From Oceanobacillus sp. CFH 90083 (lineage in GTDB: Bacteria; Bacillota; Bacilli; Bacillales; Amphibacillaceae), in NCBI RefSeq assembly GCF_009389585.1, contig NZ_VIYG01000012.1, forward strand, positions 1-64,000: a stretch of DNA of 64,000 nt, given 5' to 3'. The position numbers and the translations under genes were made by a program. The notes beneath the pieces are model-generated. The model saw only the letters and a list, made by a program, of their open reading frames with translations. It was not told where the DNA came from and made no database searches. Each line of letters opens with the position of its first letter. Position 1 is the first letter of the stretch. Shown here in pieces: positions 35,040 through 44,266 of the stretch.

Positions 35040-35507
35040 ATGGTAAAAGCAATGAATGTAGAAAGTTTTAATCTGGATCATACAAAAGTAGAAGCACCCT
35101 ATATCCGTTTGGCTGGAACAACTAAAGGAACTAATGGCGATGTTATTTATAAGTACGACCTGCGTTTGAAGCAGCCAAATAAGGCACATATGGAGATGCC
35201 GGCACTTCATTCGCTGGAGCATTTAATGGCTGAATTGATTAGAAACCATCATGATACAGTAGTAGATTTTAGTCCAATGGGCTGCCAGACTGGATTCTAT
35301 TTAACTATTTTAAACGATGACAATTACGATAGTCTTCTGGAAACAGTAGAAAAAACATTAGAGGATGTACTGAAAGCAGAAGAGGTTCCTGCATGTAATG
35401 AAGTTCAATGCGGCTGGGCTGCGAGCCACAGTTTAGAAGGTGCCAAAGAATTGGCAAAAGAACTGCTGGAGCATAAAGCAGAATGGCATAAGGTATTTGC
35501 AGAATAA
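35040..35507 (+). CDS. luxS: S-ribosylhomocysteine lyase LuxS
   Basis: A 155-residue enzyme with the metal-binding HxxEH (His57, Glu60, His61 in HSLEHLMAE), active-site Cys82 (MGCQTGFY) and the third metal ligand Cys123 (VQCGWAASH). It splits S-ribosylhomocysteine into homocysteine and DPD, the AI-2 precursor, in the activated methyl cycle. GAAGGAG lies before the ATG. The length is normal. Being in a SAM-riboswitch operon makes its regulation follow cell SAM. Confidence 0.97.
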   Translation: MVKAMNVESFNLDHTKVEAPYIRLAGTTKGTNGDVIYKYDLRLKQPNKAHMEMPALHSLEHLMAELIRNHHDTVVDFSPMGCQTGFYLTILNDDNYDSLLETVEKTLEDVLKAEEVPACNEVQCGWAASHSLEGAKELAKELLEHKAEWHKVFAE

Positions 35508-35527
35508 AGTGAAGAAAATTGTTAAAA

Positions 35528-35553
35528 AGAAATCTGGGCGTGCCTGGGTTTCT
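35528..35553 (+). terminator. luxS terminator
   Basis: A 12-bp stem with wobbles (35528-35539 and 35542-35553), very short loop, followed by TTTTTATA. Confidence 0.75.
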
Positions 35554-35998
35554 TTTTATAAACCAATACCACCCTGCCTCTGTTAATTTTACTCTCCTTA
35601 TCTTAATTCATTCCTTTCCGCATATTGATAAATATATATGAAACATCTTCTAAGTATTATCATCATTCCATCAATTTATCTCATGCATCCAATCAATCCT
35701 TATCCACAAATAAAAATATCAGCTATTCGAGATTACATAGGAATTGTTCTTGTTGAGAGCAATTCTTCTGCAAACCTTATTATCGTAGCTATTCTCTTAA
35801 GTATTTTCATTATTGCCCCGCTTATTATGAAACAATGTTTTATTGCAATATTTGTAGCTTTGAAATAAAATTTGATCAAAACAGATTCATTCTTTGTGAA
35901 GTATTATACAATTTTTATATAAAAGATTAATCATTTTCTACCATTGTTGTTAAACAATCGCACCCGTTTGCTGAATACTGATTGTAAATCTAATAGAT
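35554..35998. other. Intergenic region with no sure gene
   Basis: About 445 bp, AT-rich. A 76-codon plus-strand frame at 35638-35868 encodes a hydrophobic peptide with two possible membrane stretches but has no ribosome site and no family resemblance, so I leave it uncalled. The right end holds one copy of the 25-bp motif also at 37021-37045. Confidence 0.4.
35951..35975. repeat. 25-bp motif downstream of small gene, copy 1
   Basis: TAAACAATCGCACCCGTTTG plus CTGAA. It matches 37021-37045 at 22 of 25 positions in the same orientation. It lies 24 bp past the stop of the 35999-36394 gene. Confidence 0.7.
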
Positions 35999-36394
35999 TT
36001 AATTATCTAAAGGAAGTATGGGCTCTTCATCACTATACCTTGAATACATCGTGCCACTATTTTCTACATCGGAACATACTTCATCTTTACACGAAAAGAT
36101 ATAGCTTTGTTTATTAGTTTTCACATAAATCTCATAGTGAAAAACAGAAGATGGGTCAACAACATTAAAACGATTTACGCCTTGTTTAATCGCATAAACT
36201 TGTTCCTTGGAGGAAATTTCCTTATATTGCTTACTATCGAGCACCATTTTTGTCATTTCCGCCAAGAAATCTTGATCATCTATATTAGGAGTATAAGTAC
36301 TCTTGATGTAACTATTAATTCCTAAATAGACATTAATTATCAAACTCATACAGAACAGGATAATGAAGATTAATAACTTAGGTTTCTTTCTCAT
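35999..36394 (-). CDS. Unrecognised membrane-anchored small protein
   Basis: The protein has 131 residues from the ATG at 36392-36394 with GAGGG upstream; a longer open reading to 36484 has no ribosome site. One N-terminal membrane segment (about 5-25) is followed by an extracytoplasmic part of about 100 residues with two cysteines (SCKDEVCSD) that could form a disulfide. I do not recognise a family. Its neighbours are likewise unknown small genes, and an immunity-protein role is a guess. Confidence 0.55.
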   Translation of the reverse strand: MRKKPKLLIFIILFCMSLIINVYLGINSYIKSTYTPNIDDQDFLAEMTKMVLDSKQYKEISSKEQVYAIKQGVNRFNVVDPSSVFHYEIYVKTNKQSYIFSCKDEVCSDVENSGTMYSRYSDEEPILPLDN

Positions 36395-36474
36395 TAATAC
36401 ACCCTCTTTGATAAATATATAAATACTTTTCAATCTTTTTAAATGCCTATAAAAGTTTTTATCAGTAAAGAATA

Positions 36475-36948
36475 CTACATCCAATCCAGATATTCTTCAA
36501 AAGTAAATTCCCCAGTTACCTCTATAATAGTATCTGGTTTACTTCCGTCATAATATGAAATATCTGTGGTTACTCCTCTCCAATTTATATCAAAAATTCC
36601 ATCTCCTTTGTATTTCAATTTCAATCTATTACTGTTAACTTCTTGGTGTTCGAAATAATAAATTCTAGCAAGTAAATCGTTTCTTTCCTCATCGTAACCA
36701 TTATAAATATAGAATTCCATTTCTCCAAATTTATTGAGATTTAAGTTATCCAAGAAGACAGTTATTTCACCACTTGGATTCATGTTAAGATCAGCTGTAT
36801 CGGGTACTGTTTGAATTGGTTCCTCCCTTGTTTCTACTTCTAACCATAACATTATTTTATTTTCGGAATTTTTTACTGCATAAATTATTGCTTCAGAGAT
36901 ATTATACTTTTCTATACCATTAAAGCGATTAAGAATAAATAATCCCAT
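36475..36948 (-). CDS. Unrecognised acidic small protein
   Basis: The protein has 157 residues from the ATG at 36946-36948 (GGGTGGG upstream is a fair ribosome site). Acidic, no membrane segment or signal, probably a beta-rich cytoplasmic protein. No motif recognised. Size, acidity and place among similar genes resemble polymorphic-toxin immunity proteins; not proven. Confidence 0.5.
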   Translation of the reverse strand: MGLFILNRFNGIEKYNISEAIIYAVKNSENKIMLWLEVETREEPIQTVPDTADLNMNPSGEITVFLDNLNLNKFGEMEFYIYNGYDEERNDLLARIYYFEHQEVNSNRLKLKYKGDGIFDINWRGVTTDISYYDGSKPDTIIEVTGEFTFEEYLDWM

Positions 36949-37020
36949 TAAAATCACCCACCCTTATTATTTACTTACTATACTAGTCTTCGGTTAACAT
37001 AAGAAACAACTGTTCTTAAT

Positions 37021-37045
37021 TAAACAATCGCACTCGTTAGTTGAA
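37021..37045. repeat. 25-bp motif downstream of small gene, copy 2
   Basis: TAAACAATCGCACTCGTTAG plus TTGAA, the partner of 35951-35975, located 31 bp past the stop of the 37076-37594 gene. Confidence 0.7.
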
Positions 37046-37075
37046 GAAATGAGCCGGTAGCATCCCAATTATCAA

Positions 37076-37594
37076 TTAATATGTACACCAAAAAACACTT
37101 TCAGCAATTGTTTCAATGTCCGATGCCCTTATAAAATTCATCAAAACGTCAGTCTCTCTCATTCCAACATATTCATCTTTATCTACGTTATAATATTGAA
37201 CTATTTCAACCTTATAAAATCCATTTTCTATCTCCATCTTATATTTGGAACAATTTTGATCGGGGACTTTGTTATCTTCAAACTGAGCAGCCATTGTAAG
37301 GCAGTCATAGTCAACTAAATATAGTTGACTTTCCGTTACTTCTATATACCCTACTGCTTTCCTAAAGCATGTATGAACAAATTCTTCTGCCCCCACTCTA
37401 ACATCCACTCTCGAGGAATACTCAATTCCTTCGTTGGTCATTTGAAAAACTAAAATATGCCCTCGCTTCATCTCGTCTCCAAAATGTTGCAAGAGATTAT
37501 CCAACTCCCAATCTTCGTCTACGAATGATTTGTATGTATCAGCATTTGCTACTCCAATAAAATTTGTATCACCAAAATTCATACAAAACTTCAT
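37076..37594 (-). CDS. Unrecognised acidic small protein
   Basis: A 172-residue, acidic, soluble protein with no motif I recognise. Six cysteines are spread through it. AAAGGGGG lies before the ATG, so translation is likely. It is followed after 31 bp by the 25-bp motif. Possible orphan immunity or antitoxin-type gene by context only. Confidence 0.55.
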   Translation of the reverse strand: MKFCMNFGDTNFIGVANADTYKSFVDEDWELDNLLQHFGDEMKRGHILVFQMTNEGIEYSSRVDVRVGAEEFVHTCFRKAVGYIEVTESQLYLVDYDCLTMAAQFEDNKVPDQNCSKYKMEIENGFYKVEIVQYYNVDKDEYVGMRETDVLMNFIRASDIETIAESVFWCTY

Positions 37595-37681
37595 CTTTCT
37601 CCCCCTTTAACACATTGCCAATATGTTTCCATAAAATTTGAAACCTCTTGTTCAACTAAATGGCTGTAACTGCTAAACTAA

Positions 37682-37846
37682 AATAGACCGTTATTGCTTA
37701 ATCAGAATGAGCCATTTAACGAAGAATTATATCAAATCGATTTCAAACCAAAACAGACTTATTCACCACAAATTACAGAAGATTTGACCATTCGTTATTT
37801 AGAAACGTTAGGTTATCAAATAACTGATAAAGGTGTAGAAATCTAG
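37682..37846 (+). pseudogene. 3' remnant of an unidentified gene
   Basis: An open frame of 54 codons without a start codon of its own (in-frame stop at 37679-37681) ends in TAG at 37844-37846. The peptide contains NEPFNEELYQIDFKPKQTY and ITEDLTIRYLETLGYQITDK; it looks like a genuine C-terminal piece of a lost gene. Family unknown. It lies in the same accessory patch as the three small genes, on the opposite strand. Confidence 0.5.
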
Positions 37847-38038
37847 TGTTTATAATTTACAATATATCCAAAAAAGTCTTGAATTAAAGACTTATTTTGC
37901 TATGCACTTTTTTAATTTATGATGTATTTTTATATTCTTTCAATCTATACCCACTAATGGATATCTTAAAAAATCAAGAGTTTATATAAATTGAAGGACT
38001 TGATGATTCAAACTTCCAAAAAAAGTAATGTGCTACAT

Positions 38039-38087
38039 AAAAGGCTCTTAGTCTACCAGATATTCCAATCACAGCTAAAGCCTCTTT
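38039..38087 (-). terminator. paiB terminator
   Basis: On the minus strand AAAGAGGCT pairs with AGCCTTTT (one wobble). The stem overlaps the paiB stop region and ends in a T-run. Confidence 0.65.
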
Positions 38088-38686
38088 TCCATCTGCTCCG
38101 CAACTTGCCGGGAATCAAAATCCCCTTCCTCCTTTAAATGCTTAATAACGCTTTTATAATCAGCTTCATTTCGATTTTGACTTAATTTGTAGGCAGCCTG
38201 AATCTCTGTCACTCTGACTTCAAATCCAACAATTGCTTTCAGTTGTGCCTCCAGCAGTTTTGGTGTAAAATTCTCCATCGAAAAAGAAGGATCCCTGTGC
38301 TTTTCATACTTATCTGACAGTATTTTCAACGATTCTTTAAGCTCATCCTTTTCCAATATTCGTGGCGTTCCATACATATGTACAGCCTGATAATTCCATG
38401 TTGGAACATTCTCATGAGAATACCAGGTTGATGATACATAGGCATGTGGACCTTGAAATATCACCAGTGCATCCGCTCCCTTTTCAAACGTTTTCCACTG
38501 TGGATTTGCATAAGCTACATGACCAGTAATCAGAAAATCATCGGCTTGTTTATTCACCATTACCGGCAAATGTGTTGCAACAGGTATATTATTTTCTGTC
38601 GTCACCAGTGTCGCAAAAGAATGCTGATGAACGAATTCCCAAATTTCTTTTGTATCTGTCACTTTGAAACGCTTAGGTACATACAT
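38075..38686 (-). CDS. paiB: PaiB-like FMN-binding transcriptional regulator
   Basis: A 203-residue protein of the split-barrel FMN-binding family. The PaiB marks are MYVPKRFKV at the start, VATHLPVM, and the conserved AYVSSTWYSHENVPTWNYQ (in parts) with the following VHMYG. In Bacillus PaiA and PaiB together restrain sporulation and protease genes. It follows paiA by 12 bp. Confidence 0.9.
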   Translation of the reverse strand: MYVPKRFKVTDTKEIWEFVHQHSFATLVTTENNIPVATHLPVMVNKQADDFLITGHVAYANPQWKTFEKGADALVIFQGPHAYVSSTWYSHENVPTWNYQAVHMYGTPRILEKDELKESLKILSDKYEKHRDPSFSMENFTPKLLEAQLKAIVGFEVRVTEIQAAYKLSQNRNEADYKSVIKHLKEEGDFDSRQVAEQMEKRL

Positions 38687-38698
38687 CGTCTTCCCCCT

Positions 38699-39241
<543 letters not shown>

Positions 39242-39250
39242 TCATCCCAT

Positions 39251-39703
39251 TTAATACTTCCGCTTGTTCCCTTTCTTCACAAACTCCCAGTCCACCTCAA
39301 TATTTTTCCGAACCTTTTCGAGTAAATAAACAAGTGCCTCTGCCTCTTTTTCCGTCAGCCCTTCCAGAGCAACCTGATTGGAGTAATCGTTTTCCTTTTT
39401 TATCATCGGATAGATGCTTTCTCCTTTTTCGGTTGGCATGAGCTTTTTTATCTTTCTGTTATTTGCATCAGCCACCTTTTGAATAAAACCATTCGCTTCC
39501 AGCTTTTTGATAGCGCGAGCTGCTGTGGTCCGGTCTACTTTAATCATTTCAGCCAGCTTTTCTTGAATAATGCCGGGATTTTCACAAATACGGATCAGAT
39601 ATAAATATTGGCCTTTGGTAAGATCATATTCTTTAAATTCAACATTGCTGATAGAGTCAAGCGCTCTCGCAATCATTCCAATTTCACGCAGGATTTCAGC
39701 CAT
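39251..39703 (-). CDS. MarR-family transcriptional regulator
   Basis: The protein has 150 residues from the ATG at 39701-39703, after AGAGGTGAGGG; the longer open frame to 39775 is not supported. The MarR winged helix reads NPGIIQEKLAEMIKVDRTTAARAIKKLE and the wing GFIQKVADANNRKIKKLMPTEKG. It is first in the marR-paiA-paiB operon, so it most likely regulates it. Confidence 0.9.
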   Translation of the reverse strand: MAEILREIGMIARALDSISNVEFKEYDLTKGQYLYLIRICENPGIIQEKLAEMIKVDRTTAARAIKKLEANGFIQKVADANNRKIKKLMPTEKGESIYPMIKKENDYSNQVALEGLTEKEAEALVYLLEKVRKNIEVDWEFVKKGNKRKY

Positions 39704-39775
39704 TCCCTCACCTCTAGTGTTTTTCGTATATTTAAATTTTAATTTATTTTTGTTGTATTTACAACAAAAACACAC

Positions 39776-40082
39776 AACGACTTTTTCTAATTGCTAAATC
39801 CACTGCTTACTCCCCCTTTTTTATTTCATCTCACTTTGCTTAAATGTCCACCCGATGTCGTTCAACACGCTGCCTGCTGCCAAGCGTCCATCAGTAACAC
39901 CCATATAATATTCGTCACTCTCTACAACTTTTTTCTTATACTTGGCACTTTAACACTTTTCTGCAGCGAAATTCTTCTGTGAAACAGAGACTTGGGATTT
40001 TGATTATTCGTCCCACAGAAAACCATTGCACTTACCCACTCCATGAAAACCGTTGCTAAAATGTTATATTTTACGCTAACGT
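39776..40082. other. Intergenic region, no gene seen
   Basis: About 300 bp without a credible gene. A short palindrome TTTTACG-CTAA-CGTAAAA lies at 40069-40086 just before the ydhR terminator. Nothing else was recognised. Confidence 0.4.
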
Positions 40083-40123
40083 AAAAAAGGCCATGACTGT
40101 CAACTTCTCACAATCATAACCTT
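40083..40123 (-). terminator. ydhR-like gene terminator
   Basis: AAGGCCATGA (40087-40096) pairs with TCATAACCTT (40114-40123, two wobbles). On the minus strand it is followed by TTTTTT. Confidence 0.75.
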
Positions 40124-40130
40124 TTGATTA

Positions 40131-40436
40131 TTAATTAACCGGACCAGCTGTAACCTTCGTAAGCGGCTCATTAACCCCGAACACTTTCGCCCGGATCTTA
40201 GTCAATCCAAATTGCTTCAACCGCTTTGTATGCATATCTAAATATTTTTCGGCAGCTTCTTTTGTTTCAAAAGCATAAATACCGCCGGCTTCATGTGCAT
40301 CCGGATTTTCCGTCCATATTTTCCATTTGAATCCTTCTTCTTCACGAATGCTCATTGCCAAGTCATGGAATGTAGATGCCATTTCTTCGCCAAACGGCCC
40401 TTCCATTGTAAAATCTATCTGTAATATATGCGCCAT
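40131..40436 (-). CDS. YdhR-family putative monooxygenase
   Basis: A 101-residue ferredoxin-like fold protein. Early MAHILQIDFTMEGPFGEEM and the GIYAFETKEAAEKYLDMHT stretch fit the YdhR (PF08803) family, related to antibiotic-biosynthesis monooxygenases. No cofactor motif. It follows the DsbA-like gene by 15 bp and probably shares the divergent TetR regulator, so a redox or aromatic-compound response is plausible. Confidence 0.82.
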   Translation of the reverse strand: MAHILQIDFTMEGPFGEEMASTFHDLAMSIREEEGFKWKIWTENPDAHEAGGIYAFETKEAAEKYLDMHTKRLKQFGLTKIRAKVFGVNEPLTKVTAGPVN

Positions 40437-40451
40437 CCTTATACACCTCTC

Positions 40452-41378
40452 TTATTTTTTAAGCGTATAATAATTTTCTCCGAGAAGCTCGTGAACCTGA
40501 TAATCTTCCGCAGCCAGTTCTTTTTCTGCAAAGTCACGGACTTGAACGGGCTCTACATCATACAGTGCTTCCACTTCTTTGGAAAATAAAAGATTTTCCT
40601 GTTTCAGTAAATCTGCCAAAGCAGGTGTCTGTTTTGGCTGCAGTTTTTCTTCTGGAAGTACCTGCTGAAGTCCTCTCACATAATCCTCAAACGTACGGGC
40701 ACCAACAATTCTTACTCCCTGCCCTTCCTGATTTACCATAATAATCGATGGAAATCCTCTTACACCAAGACTGTCTTTCAAATTAAAATCTTCCTCCAGC
40801 AATTGATGACCCAACGCTGAATCTGCCTGCTGGACAATTTTTTCTCCATCAAGTCCGAGCTGCCCTATAATATCAATCATTACTTTAGGGTCTGAGATAT
40901 TGCGATTAAAGGCAAATAATTCTTCCCGTGCCTGTCTCAAAAACGTAGATGCCAAATTTTCATTATACTCTTTTTGAATTACTTTAAAGACACGGGATGG
41001 CGGATAAGATGACGTGACATAGTCATCAGCCATTAATGAACCATCAATCGGCATTCTCGAATGCTGTCCAACCTCTTTCCAGTGTTCTACGACATCAGCC
41101 GGACCTGATATACCATTGGCAGGGTCTACTGGGGTATCGCTCCATTTTTCCAAAAGTCCGCCCATCATGGTATGGAGCTTAAAGTAATGTCCAAATTGGA
41201 TCAGAAAACGTCGTAATACAGGCTCGAGCGCCCAGCAATGAGAACAAATCGGATCGGTCACATAATAGATATCGATCTCTTTCTTTGGCTGATTAAATTG
41301 AACAGCCTCCATTTCCTCCCCATCCGCTTCACCGCAAAGCCCTGTTTCTATATCACAAAGCCTATTTTTTTGACTCAT
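40452..41378 (-). CDS. DsbA-family thiol-disulfide protein (FrnE/SpxH-like)
   Basis: A 308-residue cytosolic protein with no signal peptide. The thioredoxin-type active site is CSHC in DPICSHCWALEPVLRR, and the cis-Pro loop is RGFPSIIMV. This is the FrnE branch of DsbA-like proteins; the WALEP motif is also in SpxH (YjbH), the ClpXP adaptor for Spx. Which of the two roles it has cannot be decided. A short Cys-containing N-terminal tail (CDIETGLCGE) precedes the fold. Confidence 0.82.
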   Translation of the reverse strand: MSQKNRLCDIETGLCGEADGEEMEAVQFNQPKKEIDIYYVTDPICSHCWALEPVLRRFLIQFGHYFKLHTMMGGLLEKWSDTPVDPANGISGPADVVEHWKEVGQHSRMPIDGSLMADDYVTSSYPPSRVFKVIQKEYNENLASTFLRQAREELFAFNRNISDPKVMIDIIGQLGLDGEKIVQQADSALGHQLLEEDFNLKDSLGVRGFPSIIMVNQEGQGVRIVGARTFEDYVRGLQQVLPEEKLQPKQTPALADLLKQENLLFSKEVEALYDVEPVQVRDFAEKELAAEDYQVHELLGENYYTLKK

Positions 41379-41558
41379 TCTTCATTCTCCTTCTCATAAA
41401 TTTTTTAAAGCTTTATCTATTCCATAGTAATTTCTTTTGTTTGCTTGATTATTATTCTATTATAGAACATAAGCAACAACCTAAAAACCAATAATCTTCA
41501 TGATTTATAGTATATACAACAAATTTCGAAAACTGTTGAAAAACAGGAGGAGATTCCG

Positions 41559-42110
41559 ATGACAGAAGAAAAAACAGATCTCAGAATATTGCGGACCCGA
41601 AGGCTGATTATGGATGCATTTATTTCTCTTTCCGAAAAGAAAGAATTCAGCGACATCCGTATTACTGATATTACAGAAGAAGCGATGATCAATCGGGCCA
41701 CTTTCTACTATCACTACGAAGACAAATACGATTTATTAGAAAAAGTTTTGTCTGAAGTCCTGCTTTTTAATCTAGACAAAAAAGCATTAAATCAAATGAC
41801 GTGGGGAAATCAGGCTGTTATCCAGCTATTTACCGCCGTGGCAGACTTCCAAAACACTTTATCCTCACGCTGCCATCAAGGGTATGAGGAAACTATTGCG
41901 CGTATTATTAGAGAACATCTGTCCGTTATTATCTATCCGCTGCTGCAGAAAGATACTCCTGCCAAAGAAGAAGACATCCTTCGTAAAATGGCAGCAATCC
42001 TCAGCTGGACCATTTATGGAGCCTCGGTGGAATGGAAAAAAAGCACACTGTCTCCAGAAGGTTTTATTAAGCCATTACTTCCTTTCATATTGCATAGATT
42101 GGATTCTTAA
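41559..42110 (+). CDS. TetR-family transcriptional regulator
   Basis: A 183-residue regulator. HTH FSDIRITDITEEAMINRATFYYHYEDKYDLLE lies at about 29-60; the C-terminal part resembles the TetR_C_7/TetR_C_33 style of DhaS/YxaF-like regulators. AGGAGGAG lies before the ATG. Divergent from the DsbA-YdhR pair, which it probably represses. The operator was not identified in the 180-bp gap. Confidence 0.9.
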   Translation: MTEEKTDLRILRTRRLIMDAFISLSEKKEFSDIRITDITEEAMINRATFYYHYEDKYDLLEKVLSEVLLFNLDKKALNQMTWGNQAVIQLFTAVADFQNTLSSRCHQGYEETIARIIREHLSVIIYPLLQKDTPAKEEDILRKMAAILSWTIYGASVEWKKSTLSPEGFIKPLLPFILHRLDS

Positions 42111-42408
42111 ACAAAATGACATTTAATATTTTGCAGTCATAATTAATCATCTTGTTTTGGAAAGATACGAATCCCTGCCACGTAAACGTTGCTAAAAAAC
42201 TCCGCCTGAAGCGGATAGGAACAGTGAGAAAGTGAATTTGTAATCAAAAAACAAGGATTTCTTAAAATACATATTCATAAGTGCTGGAAGTCTAATGAGC
42301 TAATATTTATCTTGCATATGGTCCATCCTTTCTATTTTCCACTTATCGCTTATGAAGAAATAACTAATAAGGAAGGCATTAGATTTACCTGTGTATAAAA
42401 TAACACAA
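42111..42408. other. Intergenic region, small hairpin only
   Basis: About 300 bp. TCCGC-CTGAA-GCGGA (about 42203-42217) is a small hairpin. AAACAAAATGA (42111 area) and TCATCTTGTTT can pair with one mismatch and may end the tetR transcript. No gene seen. Confidence 0.4.
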
Positions 42409-43086
42409 TTAGCTTATATGTATATCCGTACCATACAAATAAAGACTCAGCCTGCTTGCCACAGATTGAGATCCCAAATTATCCCAGGATGTACTGTATA
42501 ATGCAATACGCCCCTGCCTCTGCACTTCCTGAGCCCATGCCTTTGTCACAGCTGCACCATAACCTTTTCCACGATAAGCTTCATTTGTGAAAAGGCTGGC
42601 CTCATCTGCTTTTATACTTTTTCGTGCACCACAGCAAATAGAGGCAATAACATTTTCTTCTATTATTACAAAACAAGGCTGTTTATACGTAAAATCCTCA
42701 AAGGTATACGGGAATTGTGATTTTAACATGTCTTTATTTTCATGTGTTATTTGTATGGCTTGCGGGTAATCTATTTTCACCTTATCAGGAAATACATATG
42801 CCCGCCCCATCCATAGCTGGTTTATTTCATATTTCTGTTGAAAGATTTTGATGATCTCTGCTAAATCAATGCTGGAGCTTTTCTGTATAGCCTTTTCCAG
42901 TTTTGCTATACAAGAGGCAGGCAATGTATCTGCGTATTTTACGACACATCCTTTCTTAGTAGTTCCAATAAAAATCTTGGGCGCAGGATGATATGGTGGC
43001 TCATTCACAAAAGTCATCCGATCTTCCATATCGTGCTTAAATAAAACATTTATATGATGATGCATTAATTCCTTATCAAAAGTCAT
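42409..43086 (-). CDS. GNAT acetyltransferase (PF12746-like)
   Basis: The protein has 225 residues from the ATG at 43084-43086, after GAGGAGG. It has a GNAT fold with acetyl-CoA loop TNEAYRGKGYGAAVTKAW near the end, and an N-terminal extension typical of the GNAT_acetyltran group. Substrate unknown. Divergent from the VOC gene. Confidence 0.8.
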   Translation of the reverse strand: MTFDKELMHHHINVLFKHDMEDRMTFVNEPPYHPAPKIFIGTTKKGCVVKYADTLPASCIAKLEKAIQKSSSIDLAEIIKIFQQKYEINQLWMGRAYVFPDKVKIDYPQAIQITHENKDMLKSQFPYTFEDFTYKQPCFVIIEENVIASICCGARKSIKADEASLFTNEAYRGKGYGAAVTKAWAQEVQRQGRIALYSTSWDNLGSQSVASRLSLYLYGTDIHIS

Positions 43087-43208
43087 AGAAATTCCTCCTC
43101 TGAATGGAGAGCGCTTGATAATATACGGACTCTTCATTTTTGATATAATTTTAGTACAATTATATACGTTTTGAGTAAAAAATTCGCTATAGAGAAAGGA
43201 AGATGTAC

Positions 43209-43616
43209 ATGTTTAAAATCGGCAGTATCTTTATCCCCGTAACCAATATTGAGAATGCTGCAGCTTGGTATGAGAAATATCTTGGAGCAAAGAAAATTGA
43301 TAGTTGGGGAGATGGCGCGGGATTTTATTTACCAATTGGTTCAACACAATTAGCCCTAGTAAGAGTAGAATCCGTGCAGCCTACAGAGTTTATTACCAAA
43401 GAACGCCAGAAGAATTCCTATTATAATTTTGTTGTTGATGACATTGAAGCTACCCATCAGCATTTTAAAAATAATAATGTACTAACCACCGAAATAGATG
43501 ATTTTGGCGGTATGAAATGCTTTGACTTTTTTGATTTGGATGGAAATCCTTTTAGTGTAGTAAACGAGGTGGAAGGTTCTCCTTTTCATTCAGATAGTAT
43601 CAGGAAGAAGCAATAA
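43209..43616 (+). CDS. VOC-family (glyoxalase/bleomycin resistance-like) protein
   Basis: The protein has 135 residues from the ATG at 43209, 8 nt after AAAGGAAG; an ATG two codons earlier is too near. Short VOC protein: IFIPVTNIENAAAWYEKYLGA and the metal-site-like FFDLDGNPFSVV. The enzymatic role is unknown. 15 bp before the following membrane protein gene, so likely co-transcribed. Confidence 0.85.
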   Translation: MFKIGSIFIPVTNIENAAAWYEKYLGAKKIDSWGDGAGFYLPIGSTQLALVRVESVQPTEFITKERQKNSYYNFVVDDIEATHQHFKNNNVLTTEIDDFGGMKCFDFFDLDGNPFSVVNEVEGSPFHSDSIRKKQ

Positions 43617-43630
43617 AGGAGATTCTTCGT

Positions 43631-44065
43631 ATGCATAAACTAAAAATGATTTCTGGATTACTTATTTCTTTAGGAGGTCTTTTCTCTGCTGTTCAATTCT
43701 TTTTTATCTATTCCAGCTTAGATAGTTATGAGTTTACCGGGATAGGAATTGTTTTTCCGTTCTTCCCAATCATTGAGGTGACTTTCGGACTCTTTGATAT
43801 CATAAGCGGACTCTTTCATACAGGATATATACTATATACCACCATTGTTATATTTACAGCTATTGTTGTCTTTTTTCTCGGGATTATCATGTTAATCAAA
43901 CCGCTTTTATCCGTAGCCATTATTGCCATCATCTTATCTTTGTTTCTCGGAAGTTTTATCCCGCTACTGCTCGCTTTCTCTGGAGGAATCATGGGATCAT
44001 GTGCAATAATACAAGAACGACATGATGTGCAAAGAGAACGTGAAGGAGACGAATCCAGTGCATAA
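43631..44065 (+). CDS. Small multi-TM protein, family uncertain
   Basis: A 144-residue protein with four membrane segments (about 5-27, 36-60, 68-88 and 92-125) and a charged tail. It has some look of DUF4064-type proteins, but that is not certain. AAAGGAG lies before the ATG. Follows the VOC gene closely. Confidence 0.6.
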   Translation: MHKLKMISGLLISLGGLFSAVQFFFIYSSLDSYEFTGIGIVFPFFPIIEVTFGLFDIISGLFHTGYILYTTIVIFTAIVVFFLGIIMLIKPLLSVAIIAIILSLFLGSFIPLLLAFSGGIMGSCAIIQERHDVQREREGDESSA

Positions 44066-44183
44066 ATAAAATCTTTTCAGCCCAGGGTACCCTTGCTTCA
44101 ATTTTTGGAAGCCAACGTATTTTTCCTTTGATGAAGACATCATTTCCAACTGACATCACGAGTGCTCCTGTTTTTGTTAAAAA

Positions 44184-44230
44184 TATGAAGGCTTCCCACA
44201 AGTTTACTCAGCTTATGGGAAGCCTTCATA
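44184..44230. terminator. Terminator between convergent genes
   Basis: A 15-bp perfect stem (44184-44198 and 44216-44230) with AT-rich flanks, between the 43631 gene and the class V aminotransferase. Confidence 0.9.
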
Positions 44231-44266
44231 TTTATAGAATGAACTCTTTCATTTGCAATTAATATA

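Noticed and set aside
35638-35868. Hydrophobic 76-codon ORF
   Set aside because: No ribosome site, no family resemblance, AT-rich gap; chance ORF is more likely.
40051-42197. CGTTGCTAAAA repeated on either side of the YdhR-DsbA-TetR cluster, as possible insertion-flanking repeats
   Set aside because: Only 11 bp long and not at clear ends of a mobile unit; no transposase or integrase nearby.
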